From assembly GCF_006539885.1 (NCBI RefSeq), contig NZ_BJNW01000009.1, positions 1 through 64,000 of the forward strand: a stretch of 64,000 nt of DNA, read 5' to 3'. Origin of the DNA: Kocuria varians (GTDB lineage: Bacteria > Actinomycetota > Actinomycetes > Actinomycetales > Micrococcaceae). Made by a program: the position numbers and the translations under genes. The notes below the pieces were generated by a model. The model was given only the letters and a program-made list of their open reading frames with translations, did no database searches and was not told where the DNA came from. Positions 1 through 12,238 of the stretch are shown here, one piece after another (within the stretch, counting starts at the first letter, position 1; every line of letters begins with the position of its first letter).

Positions 1-11
1 TCAGGGAGGGC

Positions 12-938
12 TCAGCCCTCCAGGGGGCCGTCCAGGTCCGGGTCGTACTGGGGCACGAACTCCTCACCGCGCTCGGCGGCCTCCTGGGCCTGCCACTCCC
101 GCTTGCGGCGCTTGTCCTCCAGCGCGCGGGCAAGCCCCTCGGCGTGCTCGCGCCGGACGTCCTCCTCCGGCTGGTTGCGCATGTGGGCCACCGCGCCGTA
201 GACGTTGCCGTCGAAGACCTTGGTGCCGTGGTCCATGACGATCCCGCGCTCGCAGATGTCCATGACCAGGTTGAGGTCGTGGCTGACCACCACCAGGGTC
301 TTGCCGCGGCGCACGAGGTCCTTGATGCGGCCGATGCACTTCTTCTGGAACGGCTCGTCACCCACGGAGAGGATCTCGTCCACCAGGAAGACCTCGGGGT
401 CCGTGTGCACCGCCACCGAGAACGCGAGACGCAGGTACATGCCCGAGCTGTAGAACTTCACCTCGGTGTCGATGAACTCCGCGATCTCGGAGAACTCCAC
501 GATGTCGTCGAACTTGGCGTCGATCTCCTCCTTGCTCATCCCCAGGATGGCGCCGTTGAGGTAGACGTTGTCCCGGCCCGTGAGATCCGGGTGGAAGCCC
601 GCGCCCACCTCGATGAGTCCCGCGACCTTCTCCCGGGTGAGGATCTCTCCGGAGTCCGGGTTCATCACCCCGGAGATCATCTTCAGGGTGGTGGACTTGC
701 CGGAGCCGTTGAAGCCCAGCAGGGCCACCGTCTCGCCGTCGTGGATGTCGAAGGAGACGTCGTTCAGCGCCGTGAACTTGGCGGTGAGATCGCCCTTGCG
801 GCCCTTCACGAGCCACACGAACGCCTCCTTCATGGAGCGCGTGTGGCGCAGCACGAACTCCTTGGTCATGTGGCGGACCCTGATGGCCAGGTCCGCGTCC
901 GTGCGCCCGGGGGTGGACTGGGTGACTGAACTAGACAT
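12..938 (-). CDS. wzt: ABC exporter ATP-binding subunit for surface glycan (Wzt/TagH type)
   Basis: ATPase that would power export of a lipid-linked polysaccharide across the plasma membrane with the permease encoded just upstream. Seen: Walker A GFNGSGKST at residues 75-83, signature YSSGM at 163-167, Walker B ending D187-E188, and switch histidine H220. The protein has 308 residues and ends in a charged tail. It lacks the C-terminal glycan-binding domain of long O-antigen Wzt proteins, so it resembles the mycobacterial galactan exporter ATPase and TagH. Its ATG lies three bases after the permease stop, so the two are surely cotranscribed and probably translationally coupled. It is the last gene of the glf-glfT2-wzm-wzt run inside the window; the left edge hides anything further downstream. 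That the exported glycan is a galactan is inferred from the neighbours. Confidence 0.93.
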   Translation of the reverse strand: MSSSVTQSTPGRTDADLAIRVRHMTKEFVLRHTRSMKEAFVWLVKGRKGDLTAKFTALNDVSFDIHDGETVALLGFNGSGKSTTLKMISGVMNPDSGEILTREKVAGLIEVGAGFHPDLTGRDNVYLNGAILGMSKEEIDAKFDDIVEFSEIAEFIDTEVKFYSSGMYLRLAFSVAVHTDPEVFLVDEILSVGDEPFQKKCIGRIKDLVRRGKTLVVVSHDLNLVMDICERGIVMDHGTKVFDGNVYGAVAHMRNQPEEDVRREHAEGLARALEDKRRKREWQAQEAAERGEEFVPQYDPDLDGPLEG

Positions 939-941
939 GGT

Positions 942-1814
942 TCACAGCTCCTGAGCGAAGTTGCCCTCTTGCGAGCGGAACAGGCGGTCCGCCAGGAAGA
1001 AGAGGATGAGGCTGGTCACGATCGCCAACGGGGTCCACCCCGTGAGCAGGTGCGGCGGGACGTGCCAGATCTGCGGCGTGTCCGTGGTGGGGAACCAGAA
1101 GCCGTAGTGGAACAGCTCCACAGCCACGGTCAGCGGGTTCACCATGTACACGTAGTAGACCCAGTCCCACAGCTTCTCGTGCACCATGGTCCACATGTAG
1201 AGCACGGGAGAGGCCCACGTGGACACCATGATGATGAGGTCCACGATGTTCTCCGCGTCCCGGAAGAACACGTTGAACGTGGTGAACAGCATGCCCAGTG
1301 CGAGCGAGAACAGGGCGATGATCGCGGTGGCCACGACCACCGCGAGCAGCTGCTTGGGCCCCGGGTGCCACCCGGTCAGGAAGCACGCGAGCAGCAGGAT
1401 CACCAGCTGCGGCACGAAGTGGATCATCGCCACCAGCAGGTTGGACACGGGGAACAGCTGCCTGGGCAGGTAGATCTTCTTCAGCAGACCGCCGTTGGCC
1501 ACCACGGAGCGGGACGCGTTGCCAAAGACCTCGCCGAAGAGGTTCATCACCACGATCCCCGAGAACAGGTAGACGGCGAAGTTCTCGATGCCGCGGTTGA
1601 GGTCCAGGAACACGCCCATGGCGATGTAGAAGACCAGGAACTGCACGCCCGGTTTCAGGTAGGACCAGAGCAGCCCGAGGACCGTGCCCCGGTACCTGAT
1701 CTGGATCTCCTTGTCCACGATCAGCTTGAGCAGGAACCTGTTCGCGAACACGTCCCTCAGCCCGCGGTCCTGCCCCGGGGGCCGCAAGTGCGTAGCGGGA
1801 GCTTGGGTTTCCAT
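942..1814 (-). CDS. wzm: ABC exporter permease for surface glycan (Wzm/TagG type)
   Basis: Membrane subunit of the polysaccharide exporter, ABC-2 family. The 290-residue product has an N-terminal amphipathic stretch with the typical motif IQIRYRGTVLGLLWSYLKPG at about 37-56, followed by about six hydrophobic membrane segments. The reading frame stays open further upstream, but the ATG at 1814 (METQAP) is preceded by AAAGGA at good distance and begins family-like sequence, so I chose it. Between this start and the end of glfT2 lie about 100 bases holding a strong hairpin (1870-1903). Thus the exporter pair may be partly uncoupled from glf-glfT2. Substrate assignment (galactofuranan or related) is by context. 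Confidence 0.92.
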   Translation of the reverse strand: METQAPATHLRPPGQDRGLRDVFANRFLLKLIVDKEIQIRYRGTVLGLLWSYLKPGVQFLVFYIAMGVFLDLNRGIENFAVYLFSGIVVMNLFGEVFGNASRSVVANGGLLKKIYLPRQLFPVSNLLVAMIHFVPQLVILLLACFLTGWHPGPKQLLAVVVATAIIALFSLALGMLFTTFNVFFRDAENIVDLIIMVSTWASPVLYMWTMVHEKLWDWVYYVYMVNPLTVAVELFHYGFWFPTTDTPQIWHVPPHLLTGWTPLAIVTSLILFFLADRLFRSQEGNFAQEL

Positions 1815-1869
1815 CTGCCGTCCTTTCCTGGCACGGTGCGTTCTTCCAGCGTGCGCACCGCATGCACGC

Positions 1870-1903
1870 CGACGCCGCACGCCCGGGTGGGCGTGCGGCG
1901 TCG
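1870..1903 (-). terminator. Intercistronic hairpin between glfT2 and wzm
   Basis: Perfect 15-bp inverted repeat (1870-1884 and 1889-1903) around a 4-base loop, in the gap between the glfT2 stop and the wzm start. There is no T-run after it on the minus strand. It may act as a partial terminator, an RNA-stability element, or a boundary between the glycosyltransferase and exporter parts of the operon. Confidence 0.6.
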
Positions 1904-1917
1904 AGCGGGTGAGCGAA

Positions 1918-5141
<3,224 letters not shown>

Positions 5142-5293
5142 CTACCCTCTTCCGCGTTCCATGCACGGACATCGTCTGGGCTAAAAATACCGGACGGGGC
5201 GGCGAGCACCCTGAGTGACCCGCTGTCCACCGTCCGTGACGTGCGGAGCGTCACCGCCGGTGCGCCTCCCGCTGCGGCCACCACGAGCCGCAC

Positions 5294-5342
5294 CGACGAC
5301 GCCGCCCGGCGGGGCAGTGCGCGCGGCCACGCGGCGTCGTCG
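5294..5342 (-). terminator. Inverted repeat built from two copies of the GACGACGCCGC motif
   Basis: In the 217-base gap between the GT4 gene stop (5350) and the glf start (5132), the 12-mer CGACGACGCCGC at 5294-5305 is mirrored by its complement at 5331-5342 with a 25-base spacer. Read on the minus strand this lies just after the GT4 stop, so it is a candidate terminator. There is no T-run. The arms belong to a motif found at least 20 times in the window (see findings). The rest of the gap holds the AT-rich patch near glf. Confidence 0.5.
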
Positions 5343-5349
5343 TCCCGGG

Positions 5350-6537
5350 TCAGTGGCCCGCGCCGTCGAACCCGCTAAGCACCCACCGGGCGGCGGCGCG
5401 CCCGGAGGCGGCGAGCGAGGCGTTCTCCCGCGCCCAGTCGGCGCGCCGCTCCCGACCGACCTCTCGTGCTCCGGAGCCGGCGGCGTCCAGGGCCTCGCGC
5501 ATGGCAGCGGCGACGGCCCGCGGCGTGAAGTCCACGGCCGCACCGAGGTCGTTGTCCGTGACCAGGCTCGCCGCGACCCCGATGCCCGCGTAGATCACGG
5601 GCGTCCCGCACGCGGCGGCGGCATAGAGCTTGGTGGGCTTCGCGAAGTCGTAGCCGGCGTGCGGCACCACGGAGGCGAGGGCCGCCACGGCACCGCGTGT
5701 GAACGCCGCCGTGCGCGCCGGGCTCTGCACCCCGTGGAAGACCACGTTCTCGGGAGCCAGGCGCTGCGCAATCTCCTGGACCCGTGCCAGGTCCGAACCG
5801 CGGCCCAGCACGTGCAGCCGGACGTCCGGGTGCTCCGGCAGGATCTCCGCGAGCGCCTCGACGAACACATCCATGCCCTGCCACTCGGAGATGGAGCCCG
5901 CGTAGACGAAGTACGGGTCCTGAACCGGCTCTACCGGCCCCAGCTCGGTGAACACGCCCGTGTCGATCCCGTTCTCCGCGACGAACATCTTGTCCCAGCG
6001 CGCTCCGGTGACGCGGTGCAGCTCCTCGCCCATGGACTCGGAGACCGTGATCACGCCGCCGGCACCGCGCGCGGCGATCGTCTCCGCCGCGCGCATCCCC
6101 TGGGTCACGACCGCGGGTACGTTCATGTTCAGCGTCGCGGAGGTCCACACGTCCGGGTTGTACCAGATGTACGGACGGCGCCGCAGCGCGCTCGCGAGCC
6201 ACACGGCCACACCCGTGGTGGGCGGCGGCTCACTCACCACGATGTCCGCGTCCATGACGAGCAGCCGGGCGAACGCCTGGACGTCGAAGCTGAGGTACTG
6301 CGCGACACCGCGCACGTACTCCTCCTCGTCCCGCAGCACGGGCACGCGCACGATCTCGTACGGCTCGTCCACCACGGCGTCCGCCATGGACCGGGGCGGC
6401 CGGGTGGTCAGGACGGTGACCTCGGCCCCCTCGGCGGCGAAACCCCTGGCCAGCGCGGCCAGGCGGAAGGACGCGGCGGCCGGCTCGGGGAGGAAGATGC
6501 GGCTGACGATGACAACCTTGCGGGGTCTCATGGGCAT
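5350..6537 (-). CDS. GT4-family glycosyltransferase (WbuB-like)
   Basis: Retaining GT-B glycosyltransferase of 395 residues. The N-terminal half carries the WbuB-like opening VVIVSRIFLPEPAAASFRLAALA. The C-terminal half has the nucleotide-sugar region, with FVYAGSISEWQGMDVFVEAL, HVLGRGSDLARVQ and the acidic FAKPTKLYAAAACGTPVIY stretch that replaces the usual EX7E. Such enzymes add N-acetylated or other hexoses to lipid-linked glycans. The open frame continues upstream of 6537, but the family sequence begins at MPMRPRKVV. ATG at 6537 or 6531 is possible and neither has a strong ribosome site. It probably takes part in the same glycan as the glf cluster but has its own transcript, separated by about 217 bases. 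Confidence 0.85.
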   Translation of the reverse strand: MPMRPRKVVIVSRIFLPEPAAASFRLAALARGFAAEGAEVTVLTTRPPRSMADAVVDEPYEIVRVPVLRDEEEYVRGVAQYLSFDVQAFARLLVMDADIVVSEPPPTTGVAVWLASALRRRPYIWYNPDVWTSATLNMNVPAVVTQGMRAAETIAARGAGGVITVSESMGEELHRVTGARWDKMFVAENGIDTGVFTELGPVEPVQDPYFVYAGSISEWQGMDVFVEALAEILPEHPDVRLHVLGRGSDLARVQEIAQRLAPENVVFHGVQSPARTAAFTRGAVAALASVVPHAGYDFAKPTKLYAAAACGTPVIYAGIGVAASLVTDNDLGAAVDFTPRAVAAAMREALDAAGSGAREVGRERRADWARENASLAASGRAAARWVLSGFDGAGH

Positions 6538-6726
6538 TACTGTCTCACGATTCCCGACAGTGTTCGCCCTGGTGGGGTGCAGGTGGGGGGTCCACCGGTC
6601 CCGGGTGCCCCGCCGCACGGCGACCGTCCTCCACGGGATGTCTCTGCGCCCCGGCAGCGGATGAGGAGTCCACCGGACGTCCCCTCCGCGGGCCATGGGC
6701 GACGGTGACGACTTACGAATGAAGGC
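6538..6726. promoter_or_regulatory. Divergent intergenic region, GT4 gene / EssC-like gene
   Basis: The 189 bases must hold promoters for both flanking genes. The plus-strand gene has GAAGG just before its ATG at 6727. I see no convincing -35/-10 pair or operator. Confidence 0.4.
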
Positions 6727-9700
6727 ATGCATCTCACCCTGCACCTCGCCTGGCACGGGGTCCTCGAATCCCACCGAGTGGGTGTCACCGCACCCGAGGG
6801 CACGAGCGGGGCCGAGCTGGCCCGGGAGCTCACCGCGCGGCTCGGCGCGGAGCACACGGCCACGGTCGCGGGAGTCCCGCTCGAACGGCTGCGTCTCGGC
6901 ACGGCCCCGCTCGTGGATGGCGTCACGGTGCTGCTCCGGCCCAGGGAGAACACCTCGGCGCGTGCCGCGTCCGACGACCGGTCGCCCGCGGGGTCTGTTC
7001 CGGGGGCCGGCCCGGCGCACGGTTGCCTCCGCTCGGCCGAGTATGCGGGCGGGTCCCGCCCGGACCACTCGCGAACAGCCGCGGCCACCGGGGCCACAGT
7101 CCCGTCCGCCACCTCAACGCCGCACCACGACGACGCCGCGTGCCTCGTGGTCGCCGAGGGAACCTCCGTGGGGACACGCCTGGTGCTGCCACGCGGCACG
7201 TGTCGTGTCGTCCTGCGTGACGGCACACCGTTGCTCACCCGCGTCCCTGCAGATCACGACCGCCCGGTGGGGCACAGCGCATGCCCCGTTCTCACCATGG
7301 ACGACACCGGGCTGCGGCTCGGCCCCCGCAGGACGCTGCTCGGCCACGGTGACCGGCTGCGCGTCGCCTCCGGCGAGTACGAGTCGTGGCTGCGCGTGGA
7401 GCTGCCGGGGACCGCCTCGAACTCAATCACGGGGCCCGATCCCACCCGGCCGGCCCCTGGATTCTCCGCCGAGGAGGCGGATCCCGCCCACCTGCTGCGC
7501 GTGGACCCCGCAGGGCGCCGCGGGAGTCGCACCGCGCTCCTCACAGGACTCCTGCCGCTGATCGCGGGGATCGGAATCGCCCTCGTGACGGGGTGGTGGT
7601 TCTTTCTCCTCTTCAGCGCCCTCGGAGCGGTCACCTCCCTGGCGGGCTGGTCCTCGCACCGCGGCGAGCGCCGCGACCACCGGTTGCGGCTGCGGGCCGC
7701 GCTCGCCAGGGACCTGCGCAGAGCGGAGCACGCGGCGCCGTCCACGGCAGAGATCCTCGCGCGGAGTGCGGCGCTGGAATCCCAGCCCGCGGGGCTCCCC
7801 GAGCCAACGGGGGCGTCGTCCTCTTTCCCCCGGCCGACCCCGGGCGACCGGCCTCGCTGCTGGGTGCGACTGGGACACGGGCCACGGTCTGCGCAGATCG
7901 CCCGCGAGCGCGGCACGGCACACCGTGGACTGGCCCACCCGTGGGCACCCGTTCTCGTGGACCTGGCGGGGCTCTCGTCGTTGACCCTCGTGCTTCCCGG
8001 TGAGCGTCTAGCGGGCGTTCTCGACTCCCTGGTGGTGCAGCTGTTCACGGGGCCCGGGGCCCTGCACGACCTGGTCGTGTCACCGGGGCTCTCCTGGGCA
8101 CCTCCGCTGGCCGCCCGCGCAGCCACCGGCCCGGACGGGCCCCCTGCCCACGCTTCCGACGGGACCCCCTCCCCGGTCAACGTCCCTTCCACCTCCTCGC
8201 CCTCCGCCTCACCATTGGCGCGCCCCGCGGTCCTGGAGGTGCTGCTGCCGGACGACGCCGCCCGCAGGCCGCCGCGCCCGGGGGTCGTGCGGCTCGTGGT
8301 CGCCACCGAGGAACCAGGCGGACCGCACGCGGTGCTGACCGCCCACGGGCCACGGCTGCGGCTCACGGCCCACGAGGACAGGGCGGTTCCCGGTCTAAGG
8401 GCGTCCGAGCAGCGGACGTCCCTGGACTTCCTGGCGGACACTGTGTCCGCCACAACGGCAGCCCGGGCCGTGGCCACGTGGCGCCGGGCCGCCGGGGCGG
8501 CAGGCCTGTTCACGGGACGCCCCTTCCCCGCATCGCTGGGCACGCACGAGATCCTGGCCGACGCGCCCACGGCGAGCGGACGGCGTCGTTCCCCGCGCAC
8601 CGCTCACGGCGAGGGCGCCCGTCACGCCGTGAGCTTGAGCGCGACGTTTGGGGTCTCCCCCGCGGGTGTCGAACGGATCGTGCTGGACGACGAGAACCCG
8701 CACCTGCTCGTCGCGGGGACCACCGGCTGCGGGAAGTCCGAGGTGCTGCGCACGCTGGTGCTGGGGCTCGCCGCGGCTGCCGCGCCCACACACCTCGAGT
8801 TTGTCCTCGTCGACTTCAAGGGCGGGGCCGCCCTGTCGCCGCTGGACGGGCTGCCGCACCCCACCACGCTGCTCACCGATCTGGGTCCGGACGACGTGCG
8901 ACGTGCCCTCGCGTTCCTGCGGGCCGAACTCGTCCGCCGCGAGCGAGTCCTCTCGGAACTCGGCCACAACGACATGACGAGCGTGCTCCGCGACGGTGGC
9001 GCCGTGCCCGCGCTCCGCCACCTGGTCGTGGTGGTGGACGAGGCGAAGATGCTCACCGACGCGTTTCCGGAGGCCTCGCGCGAACTCGCCGTGGTCGCGA
9101 CCGTGGGACGGTCGCTGGGCGTGCACCTGGTGCTGGCCACGCAGCGCCCCCAGGGCGCGCTGCCCGCGGACGTGCGCGCCAACGTGACCCAGGCGCTGTG
9201 CCTGCGGGTGCGCACCGAGCAGGAGTCCATGGACGTGCTGGGTGCCCCTGCCGCCGCTCGACTTCCGGCCGTCCCCGGGCGCGGGTACCTCGTGCGCGGG
9301 GACGGAGCCTGCATCGCCGTGCAGTGCGCCGTGGCCACCCGCATGGCCGCGCCGGAACCGGAGCGGCTGCGGCTCACGTTCCCCGACCCCGCAGTCTCGT
9401 GGCGCCACCCCGTTCCGAATCTCCCACAGCTCCAAGCGGCTCCCCCGGGCGGTTCGCAACCTGCCGACGACGACGGTCACGGTCATGGGTTTGGCTCGCC
9501 CCACGAGGGTCCCGGCCCCCGGAACCCGGCCGACGCGGCTGCCCGCGGTGCGACGCACGGTCACCGTGCCGGAGCCACCCGGGGCCACCCTGAAGTAGTC
9601 GAGGGCGCCCGGTCGATCGGGATCGAGACCTCGGTGCACGACGTCGCGGAGGCATGGCTGAACCCGGATTCGAGGTCGAATCCGGCTTCGAGCCCGGGTC

Positions 9701-11379
9701 GGGAGGAGATGGATCCTCGCTCCGCAGCCGTGCCGCCGCCTCTGCCCGCGCGTGCGCAAGCTGTGCACGTGCAGGGCGCTGCCGTGGACCTGGGACCCGC
9801 GGAGAACCCGGGCGAGCACTGGTGCGGCCGGGCCACCTGGCGGCCCTGGCGCGACGGTGCGCTGCTGCTGATCGGGCGGCCATCCGCCGTTCGCGACGCG
9901 TTCGTGGCCATCACCGTGCGGTGCGCCGACGCCGCGTGGGCGCCTCCGCGGCTCCCGGGTGCGGATGAACAGCCGTCCCCGATCGAGGACTCCGGCCTGC
10001 CGTCCTCGGCACGGCAGGGTGACCCACACGCGGATGCTGTCTACATCGTGTCGGCCGGTGGCGCCGATCTTCCCGGTCTCACGACGGCCGAGGGCGTTCC
10101 CCGGCACGACGCCGTGCGGGGCTGGGCGCGCGCCGACCATCCCGCGGACCTCGCACACCTGCTGGCCCGGATCCGGGACACCCTCGACCGGAGGCGTGAC
10201 ACTCCCGCCGGGCGCGGGTGGCGGGCGGTGCTGGCCGTCGACGACTGGGACCGCTGCTGCCAGGTCCTGCGCTCGGGGGCATGGCCACATCTGGAGGACG
10301 AGCTGCTCGCCCTCGTCGCGGACGGCCCCGCGCGGGGGCTCTCGGCGGTGGTGGCCGGTGACAGGTCACTCGTGGCGGGGCGTTCCGCCCAGCTCGGACA
10401 CACGCGACTGCACTTCCCCGCCGCCCAGACCGCGGAGGCCCTTCTGCAGTGGCCCCACCTGCCCCCGATGACACCGCACCGCCTCCGCGCGGCCTACACG
10501 GGTGCCGGGGCAGACCGGTGTGCTCCCCCGGAAGCGTCCTCTCTCACGGAGCGGGCAGCCGTCGTGCAGATCGCGGACGGCAGAGCATCCGCGCCAGCGG
10601 TACCGCTGAAGAACCCAGGGGCCTCCGTTCGCGCCCTGGAGGAGGAGTCCCCCTGGCCGCGGTCCTTCCCGCTGCCGGCCCTCTGGCGACCGCCCGACGA
10701 CTCGGGACCCGGGTTGCTCGTCGGAGTCACCCGGGACGGCGACGCCGTAAGGCATCCCTGGGGACCGGGTTCCACGCTGCTCGTTGCCGGTCCCGCGCGG
10801 TCGGGCCGCAGCACGTTCCTGGACGGAGTCCAGCACCGGTGGCACGTTCCCCGGCCCGGACGCGGTCCCTCTGGACCGCCCGCCACCGGGCTGCCTCCGA
10901 CGGTGCTGCGCGCGTTCCCCTGCACCGCTGCGGAGGTCCACGCCCTGCTCCGGGAGGCACAGGAACACGACGGTCCCGTCACGGTTCTCATCGACGACGC
11001 CGATGCGCTGCCCCTCGATGCCCTGCGCGCCCTCTCGACAGCGTGGGAGCCGCGTCCCGCAGCTCCGTCACATGCGCCGGGCCGCTCGGCATCCGGGGGT
11101 GACGCAGCACCGGACCGGCTGCCGGGGGCACGCCTGGTGCTCTCCGTGCGTCTGACGGATGCACTGACGGGCACTTTTGCACCGATGCTTCCGTGGCGTC
11201 ACCGCGTGGACGCGCTTCTCCTGCAACCACGGCGGGCCTTCGACGGCGACCTGTTCGGGGCGTCATTGGCGGGTCAGGCCCTCGGCGGTCCGCCCGGTCG
11301 CGGCTTCTGGATCCACCGGGGCCTTACCGAAGCGGTGCAGACGCCCGCGCTCCGTCGCGGCAGAGCCGATGGTCCCTGA
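6727..11379 (+). CDS. EssC/EccC-like FtsK-SpoIIIE family ATPase, orphan
   Basis: Giant membrane ATPase of 1550 residues laid out like the type VII secretion motor EssC. The N-terminal beta-rich/FHA-like region runs to about 235, two membrane helices lie near 268-310, and three P-loop modules follow. The first is intact: Walker A GTTGCGKS at 664-671, Walker B VVVVDE ending D771-E772, and LVLATQRPQG after it. The middle module (about 1060-1260) has no recognisable Walker A. The third has GPARSGRS at 1355-1362, with arginine where the catalytic lysine belongs, and LIDDAD at 1421-1426. No WXG100, EccB, EccD or mycosin gene is in the window. A degenerate linker at about 900-1020 separates module one from module two. 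It is probably a translocation motor; its substrate is unknown. A chromosome-partitioning FtsK is unlikely because the gamma domain is absent and the multi-ATPase layout differs. Confidence 0.85.
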   Translation: MHLTLHLAWHGVLESHRVGVTAPEGTSGAELARELTARLGAEHTATVAGVPLERLRLGTAPLVDGVTVLLRPRENTSARAASDDRSPAGSVPGAGPAHGCLRSAEYAGGSRPDHSRTAAATGATVPSATSTPHHDDAACLVVAEGTSVGTRLVLPRGTCRVVLRDGTPLLTRVPADHDRPVGHSACPVLTMDDTGLRLGPRRTLLGHGDRLRVASGEYESWLRVELPGTASNSITGPDPTRPAPGFSAEEADPAHLLRVDPAGRRGSRTALLTGLLPLIAGIGIALVTGWWFFLLFSALGAVTSLAGWSSHRGERRDHRLRLRAALARDLRRAEHAAPSTAEILARSAALESQPAGLPEPTGASSSFPRPTPGDRPRCWVRLGHGPRSAQIARERGTAHRGLAHPWAPVLVDLAGLSSLTLVLPGERLAGVLDSLVVQLFTGPGALHDLVVSPGLSWAPPLAARAATGPDGPPAHASDGTPSPVNVPSTSSPSASPLARPAVLEVLLPDDAARRPPRPGVVRLVVATEEPGGPHAVLTAHGPRLRLTAHEDRAVPGLRASEQRTSLDFLADTVSATTAARAVATWRRAAGAAGLFTGRPFPASLGTHEILADAPTASGRRRSPRTAHGEGARHAVSLSATFGVSPAGVERIVLDDENPHLLVAGTTGCGKSEVLRTLVLGLAAAAAPTHLEFVLVDFKGGAALSPLDGLPHPTTLLTDLGPDDVRRALAFLRAELVRRERVLSELGHNDMTSVLRDGGAVPALRHLVVVVDEAKMLTDAFPEASRELAVVATVGRSLGVHLVLATQRPQGALPADVRANVTQALCLRVRTEQESMDVLGAPAAARLPAVPGRGYLVRGDGACIAVQCAVATRMAAPEPERLRLTFPDPAVSWRHPVPNLPQLQAAPPGGSQPADDDGHGHGFGSPHEGPGPRNPADAAARGATHGHRAGATRGHPEVVEGARSIGIETSVHDVAEAWLNPDSRSNPASSPGREEMDPRSAAVPPPLPARAQAVHVQGAAVDLGPAENPGEHWCGRATWRPWRDGALLLIGRPSAVRDAFVAITVRCADAAWAPPRLPGADEQPSPIEDSGLPSSARQGDPHADAVYIVSAGGADLPGLTTAEGVPRHDAVRGWARADHPADLAHLLARIRDTLDRRRDTPAGRGWRAVLAVDDWDRCCQVLRSGAWPHLEDELLALVADGPARGLSAVVAGDRSLVAGRSAQLGHTRLHFPAAQTAEALLQWPHLPPMTPHRLRAAYTGAGADRCAPPEASSLTERAAVVQIADGRASAPAVPLKNPGASVRALEEESPWPRSFPLPALWRPPDDSGPGLLVGVTRDGDAVRHPWGPGSTLLVAGPARSGRSTFLDGVQHRWHVPRPGRGPSGPPATGLPPTVLRAFPCTAAEVHALLREAQEHDGPVTVLIDDADALPLDALRALSTAWEPRPAAPSHAPGRSASGGDAAPDRLPGARLVLSVRLTDALTGTFAPMLPWRHRVDALLLQPRRAFDGDLFGASLAGQALGGPPGRGFWIHRGLTEAVQTPALRRGRADGP

Positions 11380-11470
11380 AACCCACGTGCCCGGGGGCTT
11401 CCGGCATCCACGCCGATGGCGCCCAGCTCGTCGCGCCCGAACCCCACGCAGTCGGGGCCTCCGGGAAAAC

Positions 11471-11902
11471 TCAGCGGGCGGCGTCGTCGCGCGTGCGGTG
11501 CATCCACGCGGTGGTGGGCGGCGCGAAGAGACACAGGACCGTGGCCACCGGAACCGCCGCGATCACGAAGCCCCACCAGCCGAACGCCATGCGCAGCAGG
11601 GAAAGTGCCACGATCAGAAGGAACGCCTGGGTGACCAGCACCGCGGCTCGCGGCCACCGTCGGCCGTTCCAGGTGCCCCGGGCCGCCGCGCCGAGCCACA
11701 GGAAACCGCCCAGCATCACCAGGGTGGCGAAGACGATCCCGCTCAGCGGCAGGACGTGGCCCGTGAACACGGAGGCCACGAGGCCCACGGCAATCGCCAG
11801 CAGCCCCAGCGACTCCACACCCACGAGGACCGTGACCACCCCTGCGGTCCACGGACGGTTCTCGGTGGACTCCTGGGACGGACGGGAAACCGTGGTGACC
11901 AT
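11471..11902 (-). CDS. Small four-helix integral membrane protein, unknown function
   Basis: A 143-residue protein with four hydrophobic segments (about 24-45, 52-74, 86-107 and 112-130), a hydrophilic N-terminus rich in Ser and Glu, and a short charged tail ending RTRDDAAR. I recognise no catalytic motif. The start at 11902 is the first ATG, giving MVTTVSRPSQ. It converges on the EssC-like gene across a 91-base gap and is divergent from whiB1. It may be a DUF-type membrane protein of Micrococcales; whether it partners the EssC-like ATPase is open. Confidence 0.75.
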   Translation of the reverse strand: MVTTVSRPSQESTENRPWTAGVVTVLVGVESLGLLAIAVGLVASVFTGHVLPLSGIVFATLVMLGGFLWLGAAARGTWNGRRWPRAAVLVTQAFLLIVALSLLRMAFGWWGFVIAAVPVATVLCLFAPPTTAWMHRTRDDAAR

Positions 11903-12046
11903 GAACGGGGCCTTTCGGTGGGGAGGGGAACACCGTCCACTCTAATGACCGCCCCCGGCAGCCTTTTAGCGCGCCGCGCGGTCTGTGCCTTCGCTCTTCC
12001 CCGGAACTGCGCACCGTACGCGGCGGTAACCCCGCGGCATCTCAAC

Positions 12047-12066
12047 TGTGATGTATCGCTCATACT
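12047..12066 (+). promoter_or_regulatory. Candidate CRP-type site and -10 element upstream of whiB1
   Basis: The 336-base gap 11903-12238 before whiB1 contains TGTGA-N6-GCTCA at 12047-12062, whose left half matches the CRP-family consensus TGTGA-N6-TCACA and whose right half matches three of five. It overlaps CATACT (12061-12066), a plausible -10 box. In M. tuberculosis whiB1 is controlled by the CRP homologue Rv3676 through such sites (established). Here it is an inference from one half-site. Confidence 0.35.
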
Positions 12067-12109
12067 CTTGTTTCGGGTGTGTTTACGTGGGAAACTACCG
12101 ATAGATCCC

Positions 12110-12134
12110 AAAGGCCCGATCCCCCGGGCCTTTT
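12110..12134 (+). terminator. Rho-independent-type hairpin inside the whiB1 leader
   Basis: AAAGGCCCG (12110-12118) pairs perfectly with CGGGCCTTT (12125-12133) around a 6-base loop and is followed by a short T-run. It lies about 105 bases before the whiB1 ATG, on the same strand and downstream of the likely promoter. It could end a short leader transcript, act as an attenuator for whiB1, or terminate a small RNA. Confidence 0.65.
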
Positions 12135-12238
12135 CGTGTGTCCCTCCCCTGCATGCTCGTACCGCGGCGATCCGTCGCGCCCCACGGCATGTCCAGCGAC
12201 CGGCACACCACCAACGCGAAAGGAACGGTGCAACCACT

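Noticed and set aside
12000-12140. 6C-type small RNA or riboswitch in the whiB1 leader
   Set aside because: Only one hairpin with a short C-run is visible. The paired C-rich loops of 6C RNA and any known riboswitch core are not recognisable.
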